Shown piece after piece: positions 24,901-36,907 of a DNA stretch of 64,000 nucleotides. Source of the stretch: Botrytis cinerea B05.10. Taxonomy: Eukaryota > Ascomycota > Leotiomycetes > Helotiales > Sclerotiniaceae. Both the position numbers and the translations under genes were made by a program. The notes below the pieces were generated by a model. The model saw only the letters and a list, made by a program, of their open reading frames with translations. It searched no databases and was not told the DNA's origin. The stretch spans positions 1,302,001 to 1,366,000 of the forward strand of contig NC_037321.1 in assembly GCF_000143535.2 (NCBI RefSeq), written 5' to 3'. Within the stretch, counting starts at the first letter, position 1. Each line of letters starts with the position of its first letter.

Positions 24901-27900
24901 GTTGTTTTGACGAGTTCAATCGACTTGAGGAGCGTATATTATCTGCGGTTTCCCAGCAAGTTCAAAACATCCAACTAGGTCTGAAACAAGGCGCGGAGGA
25001 TGAGAAGGCACAAATTGAATTAGTTGGCAGACAACTGCACGTGAATGCCAATACCGGCCTTTTCATCACAATGAATCCAGGTTATGCTGGTCGATCAAAC
25101 TTGCCAGATAATTTGAAGAAATTGTTCCGAAGTGTTGCTATGTCCAAGCCTGACAAAGAGCTTATCGCGGAAGTCATGTTATACTCACAAGGATTCAATC
25201 AAGCGAAACAGCTTTCTAAGCAGACTGTGCCATTTTTCGATAGCTGTGCTGCACGACTTTCCAAGCAAGCTCATTATGACTTTGGGTTGCGTGCCTTGAA
25301 GAGTGTTCTTGTCAGTTCTGGTGGGCTCAAACGTGCTCGTCTAACAAATTCCGATGGTAACCTCGGGCCTGAAGAGGAGGTAGAACCACAAATTATTGTA
25401 CAGAGTCTTCGAGAGACAATTGCTCCTAAATTAATCAAGAGCGACGTGGAAATCATGAGAACCATCGAAGCAGAGTCATTCCCCGGCGTTGAATACGTTC
25501 CCGCTAGCTTAGACGACCTTCAGAATGCTATCAAGAGCCTTGCGAAAGAGAAGCATTTGGTAGTGAATGATACCTGGATGACTAAAATTCTTCAGCTCTA
25601 CCAAATTCAAGGCATCCATCATGGTGTGATGATGGTCGGAAATTCTGGTTCTGGAAAGTCGGTGGCCTGGAAGGTCCTCTTACAAGCTTTGCAGCAAGTT
25701 GAAGGAGTCGAAGGGGTGTGCCATATCATAGACTCAAAAGTCATGTCGAAGGAAGCTCTCTACGGTAACCTGGATTCAACTACTCGTGAATGGACCGATG
25801 GTCTATTTACAAGCATCCTCCGCAAGATTGTGGATAATTTGCGTGGTGAGGAGTCAAAGAGACACTGGATCGTTTTTGATGGTGATGTAGATCCTGAATG
25901 GGTTGAGAATTTGAACAGTGTTTTGGATGATAACAAACTGCTCACCCTACCTAATGGTGAACGTCTCAATCTTCCCGGAAACGTCAGAATCATGTTCGAA
26001 GTCGAAACTTTGAAGTACGCTACTCTTGCAACTGTAAGTCGATGCGGTATGGTCTGGTTTAGCGAGGACACTGTTACACCCAACATGATGGTTTCCAATT
26101 ACCTAGAAAAACTGAGGTCAGAGGCGTTCGAGGATTTGGATGAAGATGCCGTTGCAACAGGACAAAGTGCCGCCCAAGCGCTGGAGATTCAATCTCACGT
26201 GGCGGACCTTCTTCAAACCTTCCTCACAACGGAAGATTTTATCATTAATGCTTTGGAACGCGCCGAAGGATTCAACCACATCATGGATTACACTATATCT
26301 CGCGTTCTCAACACACTTTTCTCGCTTTTGAACAAGGCCGTACGAGACATTATCGAGTATAATTCTCAACATGTTGACTTCCCACTTGACCCAGATCAAA
26401 TCGAATCTTTTATCGCCAAAAAGCTTCTACTCGCACTTGTTTGGTCTTTGACTGGTGATTGTCCATTAGGAGATCGTAAGAGCTTCGGAGATTGCCTCGC
26501 CGGGTTGGCTACATTTGGGAATCCAATACTGGGTGACAACTCTTCTCTCATCGATTTTGATGTGACTCTACCCCAAGCTGAATGGTCTTCGTGGCAAAAT
26601 CAAGTACCCACTATTGAAGTCAATACGCACTCCATCACACAAACTGATGTGGTTATTCCTACTCTCGATACGGTGCGTCACGAGGATGTCTTATACTCCT
26701 GGCTAGCAGAACACAAGCCCCTACTTTTGTGCGGTCCTCCTGGTTCCGGAAAAACCATGACTCTCTTCAGTGCTCTACGTAAGCTTCCTAATATGGAGGT
26801 CGTTGGACTCAATTTCTCTAGTGCAACTACTCCGGATTTGTTAATCAAGACGTTTGAGCAATACTGTGAGTACAAGAAAACTGTAAATGGAGTCATGCTC
26901 TCACCTACTCAAATTGGTCGCTGGCTTGTCCTTTTCTGCGACGAAATCAACTTGCCCGCCCCAGATAAGTATGGTACGCAGAGAGCCATATCTTTCTTGC
27001 GTCAGCTAGTGGAGCAAAACGGATTCTGGCGCACATCAGATAAGACTTGGGTTACACTTGATCGCATTCAGTTTGTAGGTGCTTGTAATCCTCCAACAGA
27101 TGCTGGCAGAACACCCATGGGAGATCGTTTCTTGCGACACGCACCACTCATCATGGTTGATTACCCAGGAGAACTTTCCCTTCAACAGATCTACGGCACT
27201 TTCAATAACGCTGTTCTCAAGATTATTCCCGCTTTGAGAGGATACTCTGAAGCATTGACAAAAGCTATGGTCCGATTTTACACCGAATCACAGCAACGCT
27301 TTACTCCTAAGATCCAACCTCATTATGTGTACAGTCCTCGTGAGCTTACCCGTTGGGTTCGCGGCATTTACGAAGCCATACGACCACTTGAGACACTTAG
27401 TATTGAAGGTCTGGTCAGAATATGGGCTCACGAGGCCCTGAGATTATTTCAAGACCGTCTCGTGGCTGAAGATGAACGTAAATGGACCGACGATGCTGTC
27501 CATCGCATTGCAACTGACTTTTTCCCCACTATCGATGAAGATAAAGCCCTCGGAGGGCCGATTCTATTCTCCAACTGGCTCTCAAAGAACTACGTTCCAG
27601 TCGACAGAGAGCAATTGAGAGAGTTTGTCAAGGCGCGTTTGAAGACCTTCTGTGAAGAAGAGGTTGATGTCCCACTTATTCTGTTCAACGATGTTCTGGA
27701 GCACGTACTTCGTATTGATCGTGTTTTCAGACAACCACAAGGTCACTTGATTCTTATTGGAGTCAGTGGAAGTGGTAAGACAACGCTGTCTCGATTCGTT
27801 GCTTGGATGAATGGTCTCAGAGTCTTCCAAATCAAGGTTCATGGTAAATATTCCGCTGAAGACTTCGATGACGATCTACGTGATGTACTACGTCGATGCG

Positions 27901-30900
27901 GCTGTAAGGGAGAGAAAATATGTTTCATTATGGACGAATCGAATGTCCTCGACTCTGGTTTCTTGGAAAGAATGAACACCCTGCTGGCAAATGCTGAAGT
28001 TCCAGGTCTTTTCGAAGGCGATGAATTCGCGTCGTTGATGACAGCCTGCAAAGAAGGTGCCCAGCGTCAAGGACTTCTACTGGATTCCCAAGAAGAGCTC
28101 TACAAATGGTTTACCGGACAAATTGTGAAGAATCTGCACGTTGTCTTCACCATGAACCCTCCTGAAGATGGCTTGTCTTCCAAAGCTGCGACTAGTCCTG
28201 CTCTCTTCAATCGTTGCGTACTGAATTGGTTTGGAGACTGGTCTGATCAAGCATTATTCCAAGTAGGCACAGAGCTGACTCAATCTGTTGATCTTGATCG
28301 ACCAAACTTTACAGCACCAGACAGCATTCCAGTTGCATATCGAGATCTTAGCTTGCCAGCAAACCATAGAGAGACAATAATCAATTCAATGGTGTACATC
28401 CATTACTCACTACACCGATTCAATGTTAAATTATTCAAGCAACAAGGCAAGGTAACATTCCTCACACCTAGACACTTCTTGGACTTCGTGGCTCAATACG
28501 TCAAACTGTACACGGAGAAACGAGATGACCTCGAGGAGCAGCAAAGACATCTTAATGTCGGTTTGGAAAAGCTCAGAGATACTGTCGATAAAGTACGCGA
28601 TCTTAGAGTTAGCTTGGCAGACAAGAAAGGTCAATTGGAACGTAAAGATGCAGAAGCCAACGAGAAACTGCAGCGCATGGTAGCGGACCAAAGAGAGGCG
28701 GAGCAACGTAAGACGACTTCACTCGAAATTCAAGCTGCTCTGGAAATACAAGAAAAGGAAGTTGCGGAACGTCGTGAGGTTGTACTCAACGATTTGGCTA
28801 ACGCGGAACCTGCTGTTATCGAAGCTCAAAAGAGTGTTAGCAACATTAAGCGACAACATCTGACTGAAGTTCGTTCCATGGGTAATCCACCCCAGGGTGT
28901 GAAGCTTGCTCTGGACTCAGTCTGTACTCTCCTTGGCCATAAGATTGAGAGTTGGAAGACAGTACAGGGTATCATCAGAAAAGATGACTTTATTGCTAGC
29001 ATTGTCAATTATGACAACGAGAGGCAGATGACAAAGAATCTGCGCGTAAAGATGCGCAATGAGTTTCTTTCAAACGATGACTTCACTTACGAAAAAGTTA
29101 ACCGTGCCAGTAAAGCTTGTGGACCGCTTGTTCAATGGGTTCAGGCTCAAGTTAACTACTCTGAAATTCTCGATCGTGTCGGACCACTTAGAGAAGAGGT
29201 TGGGTTGCTCGAGGAACAAGCTCTACAAACCAAAGCTGAGGCCCAAACCATTGAGAACACTATCAACACATTGGAACAAAGTATTGCAACTTACAAGACA
29301 GAATACGCAGCTCTGATCAGTGAAACACAGGCCATCAAGTCTGAGATGTCAAAGGTTCAGTTCAAAGTTGATCGTAGTGTTCGATTGCTTGACAGTCTTT
29401 CTTCCGAACGAACGCGCTGGGAAGAGGGAAGCAAGTCGTTTGAGACACAAATCAGCACACTTGTGGGTGACGTCCTTGTTGCTGCTGCTTTCCTTGCATA
29501 CAGTGGTCTCTATGACCAGCAATACCGAAAGAATATGATGGAAGACTGGTTACATCAACTCCATTTGTCCGGAGTCAATTACAAGCAACATAACCCAGTC
29601 ACTGAATATCTCTCAAGTGCCGATGAGCGACTTGGATGGCAACAAGACACACTACCAGTGGATGATCTTTGCACCGAAAACGCTATCATATTGAAACGAT
29701 TCAATAGATATCCACTGATTATTGATCCTTCTGGTCGCGCTACAGAGTTCCTACAAAAGCAAAGCAAGGACAGAAAGCTTACCGTCACCAGTTTCTTGGA
29801 TGATTCTTTCACTAAACAGCTCGAAAGCTCCCTTCGTTTTGGAAATCCTATTCTTATCCAAGATGCCGAATACCTGGACCCAATTCTTAACCACGTTCTC
29901 AACAAAGAGTACCAAAAGACTGGTGGGCGTGTTCTCATCCAGCTTGGAAAGCAAGAAATCGATTTCTCGCCCGCATTCAAGATTTACCTTTCCACCAGAG
30001 ATCCATCTGCAACATTCGCACCGGACATTTGCAGTCGCACAACATTTGTTAATTTCACAGTCACACAGAGTAGTTTGCAAACACAGTCACTCAATGACGT
30101 TCTCAAATCCGAACGACCTGATGTGGACGAGAGACGCTCTAATCTCATCAAGTTACAAGGCGAATTCAAAGTTCACCTCAGGCAGCTCGAGAAGCGCTTG
30201 CTGCAAGCCCTGAACGAATCACGTGGCAATATTCTTGATGATGACAACGTCATTGAAACTCTTGAGACTTTGAAGAAGGAAGCTGCAGAAATCTCTGTGA
30301 AGATGGGCAACACTGAAGGTGTAATGGCTGAAGTCGATGAGATTACGCTCCAATACAATATCATCGCACGCTCTTGCAGCGCCATTTTCGCCGTTCTTGA
30401 ACAATTACACTACCTCAATCATTTCTATCAATTCTCTCTACAGTACTTCCTCGACATTTTCCACTCTGTGCTAAAGGGTAACAAGCGACTAGAATCGGAG
30501 ACAAACCACGATAGGCGTCGGGATATTATCGTTGAAGACTTGTTCGTCACCGCCTACCAGCGTACATCCCTTGGACTACTCCAAAAAGACAAGATTACCT
30601 TAGCAATGCTTCTCGCCCAAGCAGCTCCATACAAGATGGACAAGAGTCTTATTGACGTCATTCTAGATGAAACTGTGGTGGGCACTGATTTGTCTACAGA
30701 TGGTGACATGAAGGATGAAGTCATGGGTAATGCAATTAAACTTCCTGCTTTCAAGGGTAAACTTGAGGGTGTGTCTTCTGAAGCTTGGGATCGTTTCTTA
30801 TCCGAGGAACTGGCAGAAAACTTCGTTCCTCAAGTCTGGGATGATAATGTTGAAAAGAGAGATCAAGAGCTTATATCCTTGTTGCTTATCAAGCTTTTCC

Positions 30901-32042
30901 GTCTTGATCGATTTGTTCCTGCCGCTGAGCGATTTGTTACTGCAGTGTTTGGCTCTGGCCTTCTTGACATCACTGAGGACCTAAAGCAAATTGTCGAGCA
31001 AGTATCTGCAAGCCGTCCTATTGCGCTTTGCTCAAGCCCTGGGTTCGATGCAAGTTACAAAGTCGAGAACCTCGTGGAACAATCACGAGCCGCGTGTACC
31101 AACATTGCTATGGGTTCTAATGAAGGGTTAGCAACCGCTGATAAGGCCATCAGTAATGCAGCTGCCAATGGATCATGGGTCCTTGTCAAGAACGTTCATT
31201 TGGCACCAACCTGGCTACAGAGTCTGGAGAAACGCATGGATTCACTCAAACCCCATGCAAACTTTAGATTGTTCTTGTCAATGGAATCTAGCCCTAAAAT
31301 TCCTGTCAATTTGTTGCGAGCATCCAGGGTGTTGATGTACGAGCAACCAGCGGGTGTCAGAGCCAACATGAAGGATTCCATGACATCACTTTCTACCAGA
31401 GGTACAAAGACTCCTGTAGAAAGAACAAGATTGTATCTTCTCTTGTCTTTCTTGCACGCTGTCGTTCAAGAGCGTTTGAGATATGCTCCTAGTCTTGGAT
31501 GGAAAGGGTTCTGGGAGTTCAACGATAGTGATGTAAGTTTGCCACGCCCAATCTCCTTTGAATATACTAACCTTCTATAGTATGAATGCTCTGCGTATAT
31601 CATCGATACCTGGGTGGAAACAGTAGCTGCAGGACGATCTAACGTGGCCCCACAAAACCTCCCTTGGGATATGCTTCGCACACTTATCGTGGAGACCTAC
31701 GGTGGTAAAATTGACGATGAAGGAGACTTCGCCCGTCTCACACAACTTGTCCACTCTTTCATGACTCCAGCCGCCTATGATATCGGTCATAAATTGGTCG
31801 AAGGCGCTGCAGGTGATGAATCCGAGACCGGAAACTTAGTCGTACCAAGCGGAACTACAATGAAAGATTTCACAGAATGGGTTAAGAAATTACCCGAGCG
31901 TGAACCTCCAACTTATTTGGGTCTACCGGCTAACGCGGAGAAATTGTTGTTGGTGGGACAGGGTCGTAGCATGATTCAGAATCTAGGCAAGATTACTGAG
32001 ATGTTGGATGAGGGCGAACAAATCATGGCGGAAGCCGCTTGA
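18905..32042 (+). CDS. nudA: Cytoplasmic dynein 1 heavy chain
   Basis: Exons 18905-19202, 19255-31532 (a single 12.3-kb exon) and 31581-32042 give 4345 aa, the usual length for fungal dynein heavy chains. The first about 1400 residues are the tail, and the linker follows. The six-AAA ring carries four recognisable P-loops: [10 protein letters not shown] near 1933 (AAA1, the main hydrolysis site, with CFDEFNRL Walker B near 1984), GNSGSGKS near 2228 (AAA2), GPPGSGKT near 2593 (AAA3, with FCDEINLP) and GVSGSGKT near 2935 (AAA4, with MDESN). A long antiparallel coiled-coil stalk with the microtubule-binding tip lies at about 3185-3480. The last exon starts [11 protein letters not shown] and ends in the C-terminal domain. 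This is the minus-end motor for nuclear migration, spindle positioning and endosome transport; no break or missing motif was seen. Confidence 0.97.
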
Positions 32043-32505
32043 TAGATGTCAAGTTTATTGTGATGGATGAGAAAGAATAGAGGATGTTAGATTTCATTTG
32101 TCATAGGATGGTTAATAAGAATATAAGATACATTGAAGGGCTTTGTGAAGAAATTTTCCTTTGTAGATTGTAGATTTTAGCGGAGGTTCTGACATCATAT
32201 GGTTCTTTATTGCATAGCACAGCGTGGCCTGCACGGTGAAAGATTGAAGGTATATTGGTAATCAAGTGCTTTCGTAGCAAAGCACTTCATCTTATACTCT
32301 GATTATGTATGCGTAGAGCACAATTTGATATTTTCCGCACAGCGAAGCTCCAAAGCGCACCATTTGATACAGTAATGTGAAAAGCTGCACAGCACAATAC
32401 TCACATGTTTGTGTTCACATAATTTCTGGTATATAAGATTTATCGGCGTATCAATTTGTGCTAGAAGTTGCGAATCTGAGATAATTCGAAGTTGCAGAAG
32501 TGATA

Positions 32506-32540
32506 TGAGATGAGATGAGATGGGATGGGATGGGATGAGA
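32506..32540. repeat. TGAGA/TGGGA pentamer tandem repeat (7 copies)
   Basis: Seven adjacent 5-base units: three TGAGA, three TGGGA, one TGAGA. The internal order suggests block slippage. Confidence 0.9.
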
Positions 32541-32924
32541 TTCGCTTTGGAGGTTGTTCTTCAGTTTGAAGAAGTAAGGGGATGTTCTGTTTTGAGGGCA
32601 TTTTCTTTTTCTTGGAGGGATTTGGGGAGGTAGAGAAGTTATAGGCTGGCGACCTCCAATATCAATTCTTATGGTAAGGTAAGTAATGATAATAAACAAG
32701 TGGTGGTTACGTATATTTATTTCAATATGGCGTCCGTCTGTTGTGATTATCTGGTAGATAGATATAGCTGTCTGTATGCGTGATCGCTCTTCGAATTATT
32801 AGTGTAATTGGTGTTCTGATGGTTGGAAATCGAGTATCGCAAATATGATGAATGTGAATATGAATGTTGATTTGTATGTGTAAGTGAGTATGAGTATCTT
32901 GCATAGGTATTATTGTCTCGCGTG

Positions 32925-32977
32925 TTTTCCTTTTCCTTTTCCTTTTCGGTTTCTTTTTCTTTTTCTTTTTCGGTTTT
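32925..32977. repeat. TTTTCC / TTTTTC polypyrimidine repeat
   Basis: Three or four CTTTTC-type hexamers followed by several TTTTTC hexamers, each block ending in CGGTTT. Almost pure pyrimidine on the plus strand. Confidence 0.85.
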
Positions 32978-33400
32978 AATCTTCGGATTTCATATTTCTG
33001 CTCTAGGATCTAGCATCTGGGATCTATGGAAGGTATAGACAAATATGTACAGAATGGAAGAATGGAATGTGCTTCATCTTGATCTTGATCTTCGTCGTCG
33101 TTGAGGAAGGAGTGTCGAGTCCTGCTCAGTCTATCGTATCCTATCCTCTCCTCTCCTTTCTGTCTTTCGAGTTGCGTCGTCGTGTGTCAGTGAACTCGAA
33201 CCAAATCGGAATCGAAATGTAAATATCATGAGAAATTCGTCGCAATATCATTCCCTGTTCCCTCCCTCCCCCGATCCTCCCATTTCATAATCCACCCACT
33301 ACGGTGTTCCCAATTTCCTCAACTCTCCAAGATCATCTCATCTCATCTCCTGCCACATCCTCTTTCCCCCCCCTTTCCAACCCACCCACCCCAACTCAAC

Positions 33401-34890
33401 TCATCCACAAACTCCAAAATTCCCCTGACACCCCACCCCACAATAACTCTCGCTACTCCCACAATACCCCACCTGACTACAACACTCCCCCAACAAACTC
33501 CCCTTACACGTCTGCCCATTTCCATCCCCACACTTTCCATCCTCACTCACCCCCAAACTCCCCACACTCACCACCGTCGAACTCGCCGCATACACACCCC
33601 CAGTCTGTTCCGCCGCCGGCGCAATCGTCGCCGTCATCGCCATCGTCATCGCCCCCTCCGTCTTAACAATCACAGGCGGTCCCGTAAAACTCCCTCCCTC
33701 GCAACCCTTCTGGATCGCCGTACAATGCGCCTCCCACTCCCTACACCCCTTATCCCCCGTCGGCGGCGCACAATCATAACACACGGTCGTCTGATTCCAG
33801 CAATCGGAGCTAGCGTCCCAGCACCCAGCTTCAGTAGTATAAGAAGCGACTTCGACGCCCCACCAATTAGCATTCGTGATCGCTGCATCTTGCGGCAGAA
33901 GGCCTTCGTTCTGCTGCGCAGTGTAGGCTGAGAATTTCGCAGCCTTGCTACCGGTGGTGTTGGAGATGCTGGAGATGCCGGGTTGGTAGGGCGCGGGACC
34001 TGCCATGGTGTAGGGTGTCGGTGGGGGATTCCAGATGTTGTAGAGGACGGATGGGGAGTGGATGTTGACGTAGCCGGGTATGTTCACTGTATCTTTCGGG
34101 ATGGCGGTTTCGGCGGAATCGAGATAGATTTGTGCACAGCCGGTGTAGAATTGAGGGTTTGGAGGATTTTTATCCGCTTGATGGAGAGCGAGAAGTTCGG
34201 GCCGGGCGAGGTAATACCCTCCTGCTAGATCGCTGGGGATGTTGATGGAGAGGTAGCCATTGTTTTGGATCAGCTTCTCGGTGCACCATTTCTGTGTACT
34301 GTTATCGTAACCCTCGTCCCAGATTTTGAACCAGCCTATAGACAAAGTTAGTTGTACTGAGAAGCACAAACAAAAAGACACCTAGTTAAGCAAAACCGAA
34401 CTTTCCACCTTCCAGAACTCCAGAAATCCAAACAAACAAAAGCAAAATCACCTACCAGACCCCACCGCCGTATCATTAATAGCCGAAGCCACACGCTTCA
34501 TATACACCGCGCAAGGGCCCTTATGATTCGGATCGATAGCACCCTGCTGAGACGCATCCGCATACTCTCGAAACAAGAAGCTCAATTTAGCCGTCTGATT
34601 AACCGCGCAGACACGCTCGACTCCCCGCGTCCCATTAAATCCTATGCTCGTCATCAGCACACTTCCCTACATCTCAACCGAGAAGAAGAGAACTCACCAC
34701 ACGCCATCGAATCACTATCCAAATCGTTGATGGGAAATGTAGCCGTGCTAGGATCCGAGGGCATGCGCACACAAGTTCCATCGCCCTGCGATACATCGTT
34801 TACAAAAAGTGTCGTGAAGACCGTGTGGGCAGCTGCCAGCTGAGAAGAGTAACATGCCACCAGGGCGAGTGTGAAAAGAGATAGATTCAT
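33401..34890 (-). CDS. AA9 lytic polysaccharide monooxygenase with C-terminal CBM18 chitin-binding domain
   Basis: Exons 34698-34890, 34456-34641 and 33401-34335 give 437 aa. Residues 1-21 are a signal peptide (LFTLALVACYSSQLAAA), and cleavage exposes His22, the N-terminal copper-brace histidine (HTVFTTLFVND). The second brace histidine is in NHKGPCAVYMKRV and the axial tyrosine in CAQIYLD, with the second-shell Gln in the same motif. These are all the AA9 copper-site residues. A Cys-rich extension (residues about 260-330, CWDASSDCWNQT...GCEGGSF) follows, then a short linker. The end is CGDGNGQTCKGSLLGECC...GYCGS..., with eight cysteines spaced as in a hevein-type CBM18. The enzyme oxidatively cleaves cellulose or hemicellulose outside the cell; the chitin-binding tail would direct it to chitin, perhaps fungal or insect. 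The start lies at GGAAAAATGAATC with the signal peptide directly after. Confidence 0.93.
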
Positions 34891-36108
34891 TTTTCCTCGA
34901 AAGATAAATCTCTGGAGGAAAATGTGTAAACAGCTTTCGAATTTGTACCGATGCTTTTTGGTAGTACGTATGTGAGAAGAAGTAGACAAACAATCGCAAA
35001 GCAGAAGATTCTTGTCTAAAGAATCAAAAGAGTGTGTTGGGGTGTGCTGTGAATGAAAAGAAAACAGAATCGTGATGATTCGAAAAGTACCGGCTAATAA
35101 GGAAAAGAAGGATTCGGTGTGCTATTGTACAGAAACAACAGTCGTTTATATTGTTATTGTTTCCATATGGAAAGCCTCTCGTTGATGGATTCGAATCTCC
35201 TATTCACTTCAACGGTTTAACCATTCATTCACGATCAGTAGATTATCAATGATTAAGAACCCGTACTTTGTGACACAAGCATGTAAGAATTTACTTTTTG
35301 TTTATTCTTGTGTTTCGATTCAGAGACAGACCAAACTACTGGTATGCTAAAAAGGAAATGCATCAACCACATCATCTACACCATGCATATCAATCCTATA
35401 ACCCACCAAAAGACCCGTGGAACAATCTGGAGATGAAGTAGTAGGGTCAAAGGCGCAGCTGGAGGAGTATTTATTGCATGTATGACAGCATCATTCATTG
35501 GATCTCCGTTTTCCTCGAGAAATTGAGCAGGGCGGTAAAACATTTTCGGTTGGTTTCAGAAAACGGCCCCTTTCCTTGGCTCGAGAAACAAACGCCAATT
35601 ACCCATATATCACTTACCTAACGGTTCAAGTGCCCAAAATTTACACCTGCAGTTTTACAGCCGCAATAAATTGCCATGCACCTTTTGCATGTCCACCAGG
35701 GGCCTCCTCTGCCCTATCGCTCACTACTCATTGCAGATTGCATCAAAAGGAACCATCATACGGGAATCATCCTCTAACACAAGCACGACATAGCTTTCAA
35801 TGCCTGCGAATAAATGTCCGATGCAAACACAATCCCTTGGATTGCCATCAAAATTGTACCCCGAACGAACCACTTTGATATTTGAAGAGAAGAGATTCAT
35901 TTAAATTCATGCACGGAAATCCACCGGCGGAGGTCAAGGTATACACAAAAATCTTCGTCCCCTTGAGCCCCTTAGTATTAGGCCAGTTCATCGACATGTT
36001 TTTTTCCAACATCCTTTCTACTTGATATCTTTTTTTTCTTTGCCCGCGACGCTCGATTTAATACATTTATGGTACACCCTCCATCAACTCGTCATATCGT
36101 GAAAGCAT
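34891..36108. other. Intergenic: AA9 promoter and HSP10 3' flank
   Basis: 1.2 kb. The 126-codon plus-strand frame at 35498-35878 begins at a non-ATG codon and has no motif, so I do not call it. Nothing else supported. Confidence 0.5.
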
Positions 36109-36776
36109 TTATTCGTTAATTTTTGCAAGGATACTGTAGCTAATGTCAGTAACATGTTCCAAGGCAGGAGAATGCGCAGAAGACATTGCACTTACTCATG
36201 GTCTCTGAACAAGGAGTATTCATCTTCTCCAACCTTAACTGGCGATCCTCCGTACTACTCCTAGTCAGCGCAGCTCAAATATCCATATGTTCCACAACTT
36301 CCGAAACACTCGTTCTTGATCCATGCTGCAGCCATCCATCTTATCTGCAAGCCCCAAGCAAACAAACGCCTCCAGGCCCCTGCTTCATCTACCACACACT
36401 CATCAAGCTTACCTGAGGAATCAAAACTTTGTCGCCAGCTTGCACACTACAGCTAACTCTCTTTCCATCCTTGTCCAAACCTCCTGGCCCAACAGCCAAA
36501 ACTCTGGCCTCGTTGAGCTCCTTGACACTGGATTCTGGAAGGAAGATACCGCTGGCGGTTTTGGTCTCAGCCTTGATTCTCTGGACCAAGACACGGTCGA
36601 GGAGAGGGGCGAGGGATTTGATGGACTTGAGGGCGGTAGACTGCAATATCAATGTTCATTAGCAAGTAAAATATAGAGGAAAAGCTAAAATGCTCTGTAG
36701 GCTTTCATAAGGATTGAAGCCGCCCCGAACTATGAAGTTCCAAGGGCGCAAGTAAATTGAAAGGCTCACTCACCAT
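36109..36776 (-). CDS. HSP10: Mitochondrial 10-kDa heat shock protein (GroES-type co-chaperonin)
   Basis: Four coding exons: 36774-36776 (the ATG alone), 36413-36640, 36196-36254 and 36109-36133, giving 104 aa. The spliced start is M|STALKSIKSLAPLLDRVLVQR. The mobile loop that docks on HSP60 is KTASGIFLPES, followed by VLAVGPGG and DKVLIPQ|YGGSPVKVG, with FRDH|DILAKINE at the end. All are canonical GroES features. An unspliced reading of exon 3 would meet a TAA right after FRDHE and lose the conserved DILAKI tail, so the last 25-nt exon is real. The protein caps HSP60 in the matrix and helps fold imported proteins. A perfect heat-shock element lies 119 bp upstream of the ATG. It is unusual that the first coding exon is only the start codon. 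Confidence 0.95.
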
Positions 36777-36894
36777 TTTGAGGGTATTTAAAGTTTGTGT
36801 AGAAAGTAATTTGAAGAAAGTTGTTTGGAGTAATATCAAAGAATTGAAGCTCGGAGGACTGGGTGTGGAGAAAAATAATTTGTACCTCTCGGGT

Positions 36895-36907
36895 TTCTCG
36901 AATCTTC
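36895..36907 (-). promoter_or_regulatory. Heat-shock element in the HSP10 promoter
   Basis: Three perfectly spaced alternating pentamers, TTCtcGAAtcTTC on plus (GAAgaTTCgaGAA on the coding strand), match the nGAAnnTTCnnGAAn consensus for trimeric heat-shock factor. Located 119 bp upstream of the start codon of a heat-shock gene. Confidence 0.85.

Larger units (their letters stand above)
32043..33400. other. Intergenic between convergent dynein and AA9 genes, rich in simple repeats
   Basis: About 1.36 kb with no gene. It holds a pentamer repeat (32506-32540), a polypyrimidine repeat (32925-32977) and a C/T-rich strand from about 33240 onward that continues into the AA9 3' coding end. Probably both 3' UTRs and a terminator zone. 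Confidence 0.6.

Noticed and set aside
29722..30213. 163-codon plus frame inside dynein
   Set aside because: Alternative frame of the dynein exon, no independent support.
33304..33666. Pro/Ser/His-rich 120-codon plus frame
   Set aside because: Antisense to the AA9 C-terminal exon; product of the C-rich strand opposite the linker and CBM18.
35181..35205. GGATTCGAATCTCC, similar to a tRNA T-loop
   Set aside because: A lone palindromic match with no surrounding cloverleaf.
35498..35878. 126-codon plus frame in the AA9/HSP10 gap
   Set aside because: Begins at a non-ATG codon, no domain, no splice context.
36185..36200. TAA directly after FRDHE as the HSP10 stop
   Set aside because: Splicing at the GTAAGT here adds the conserved DILAKI ending in phase, so the TAA is intronic.
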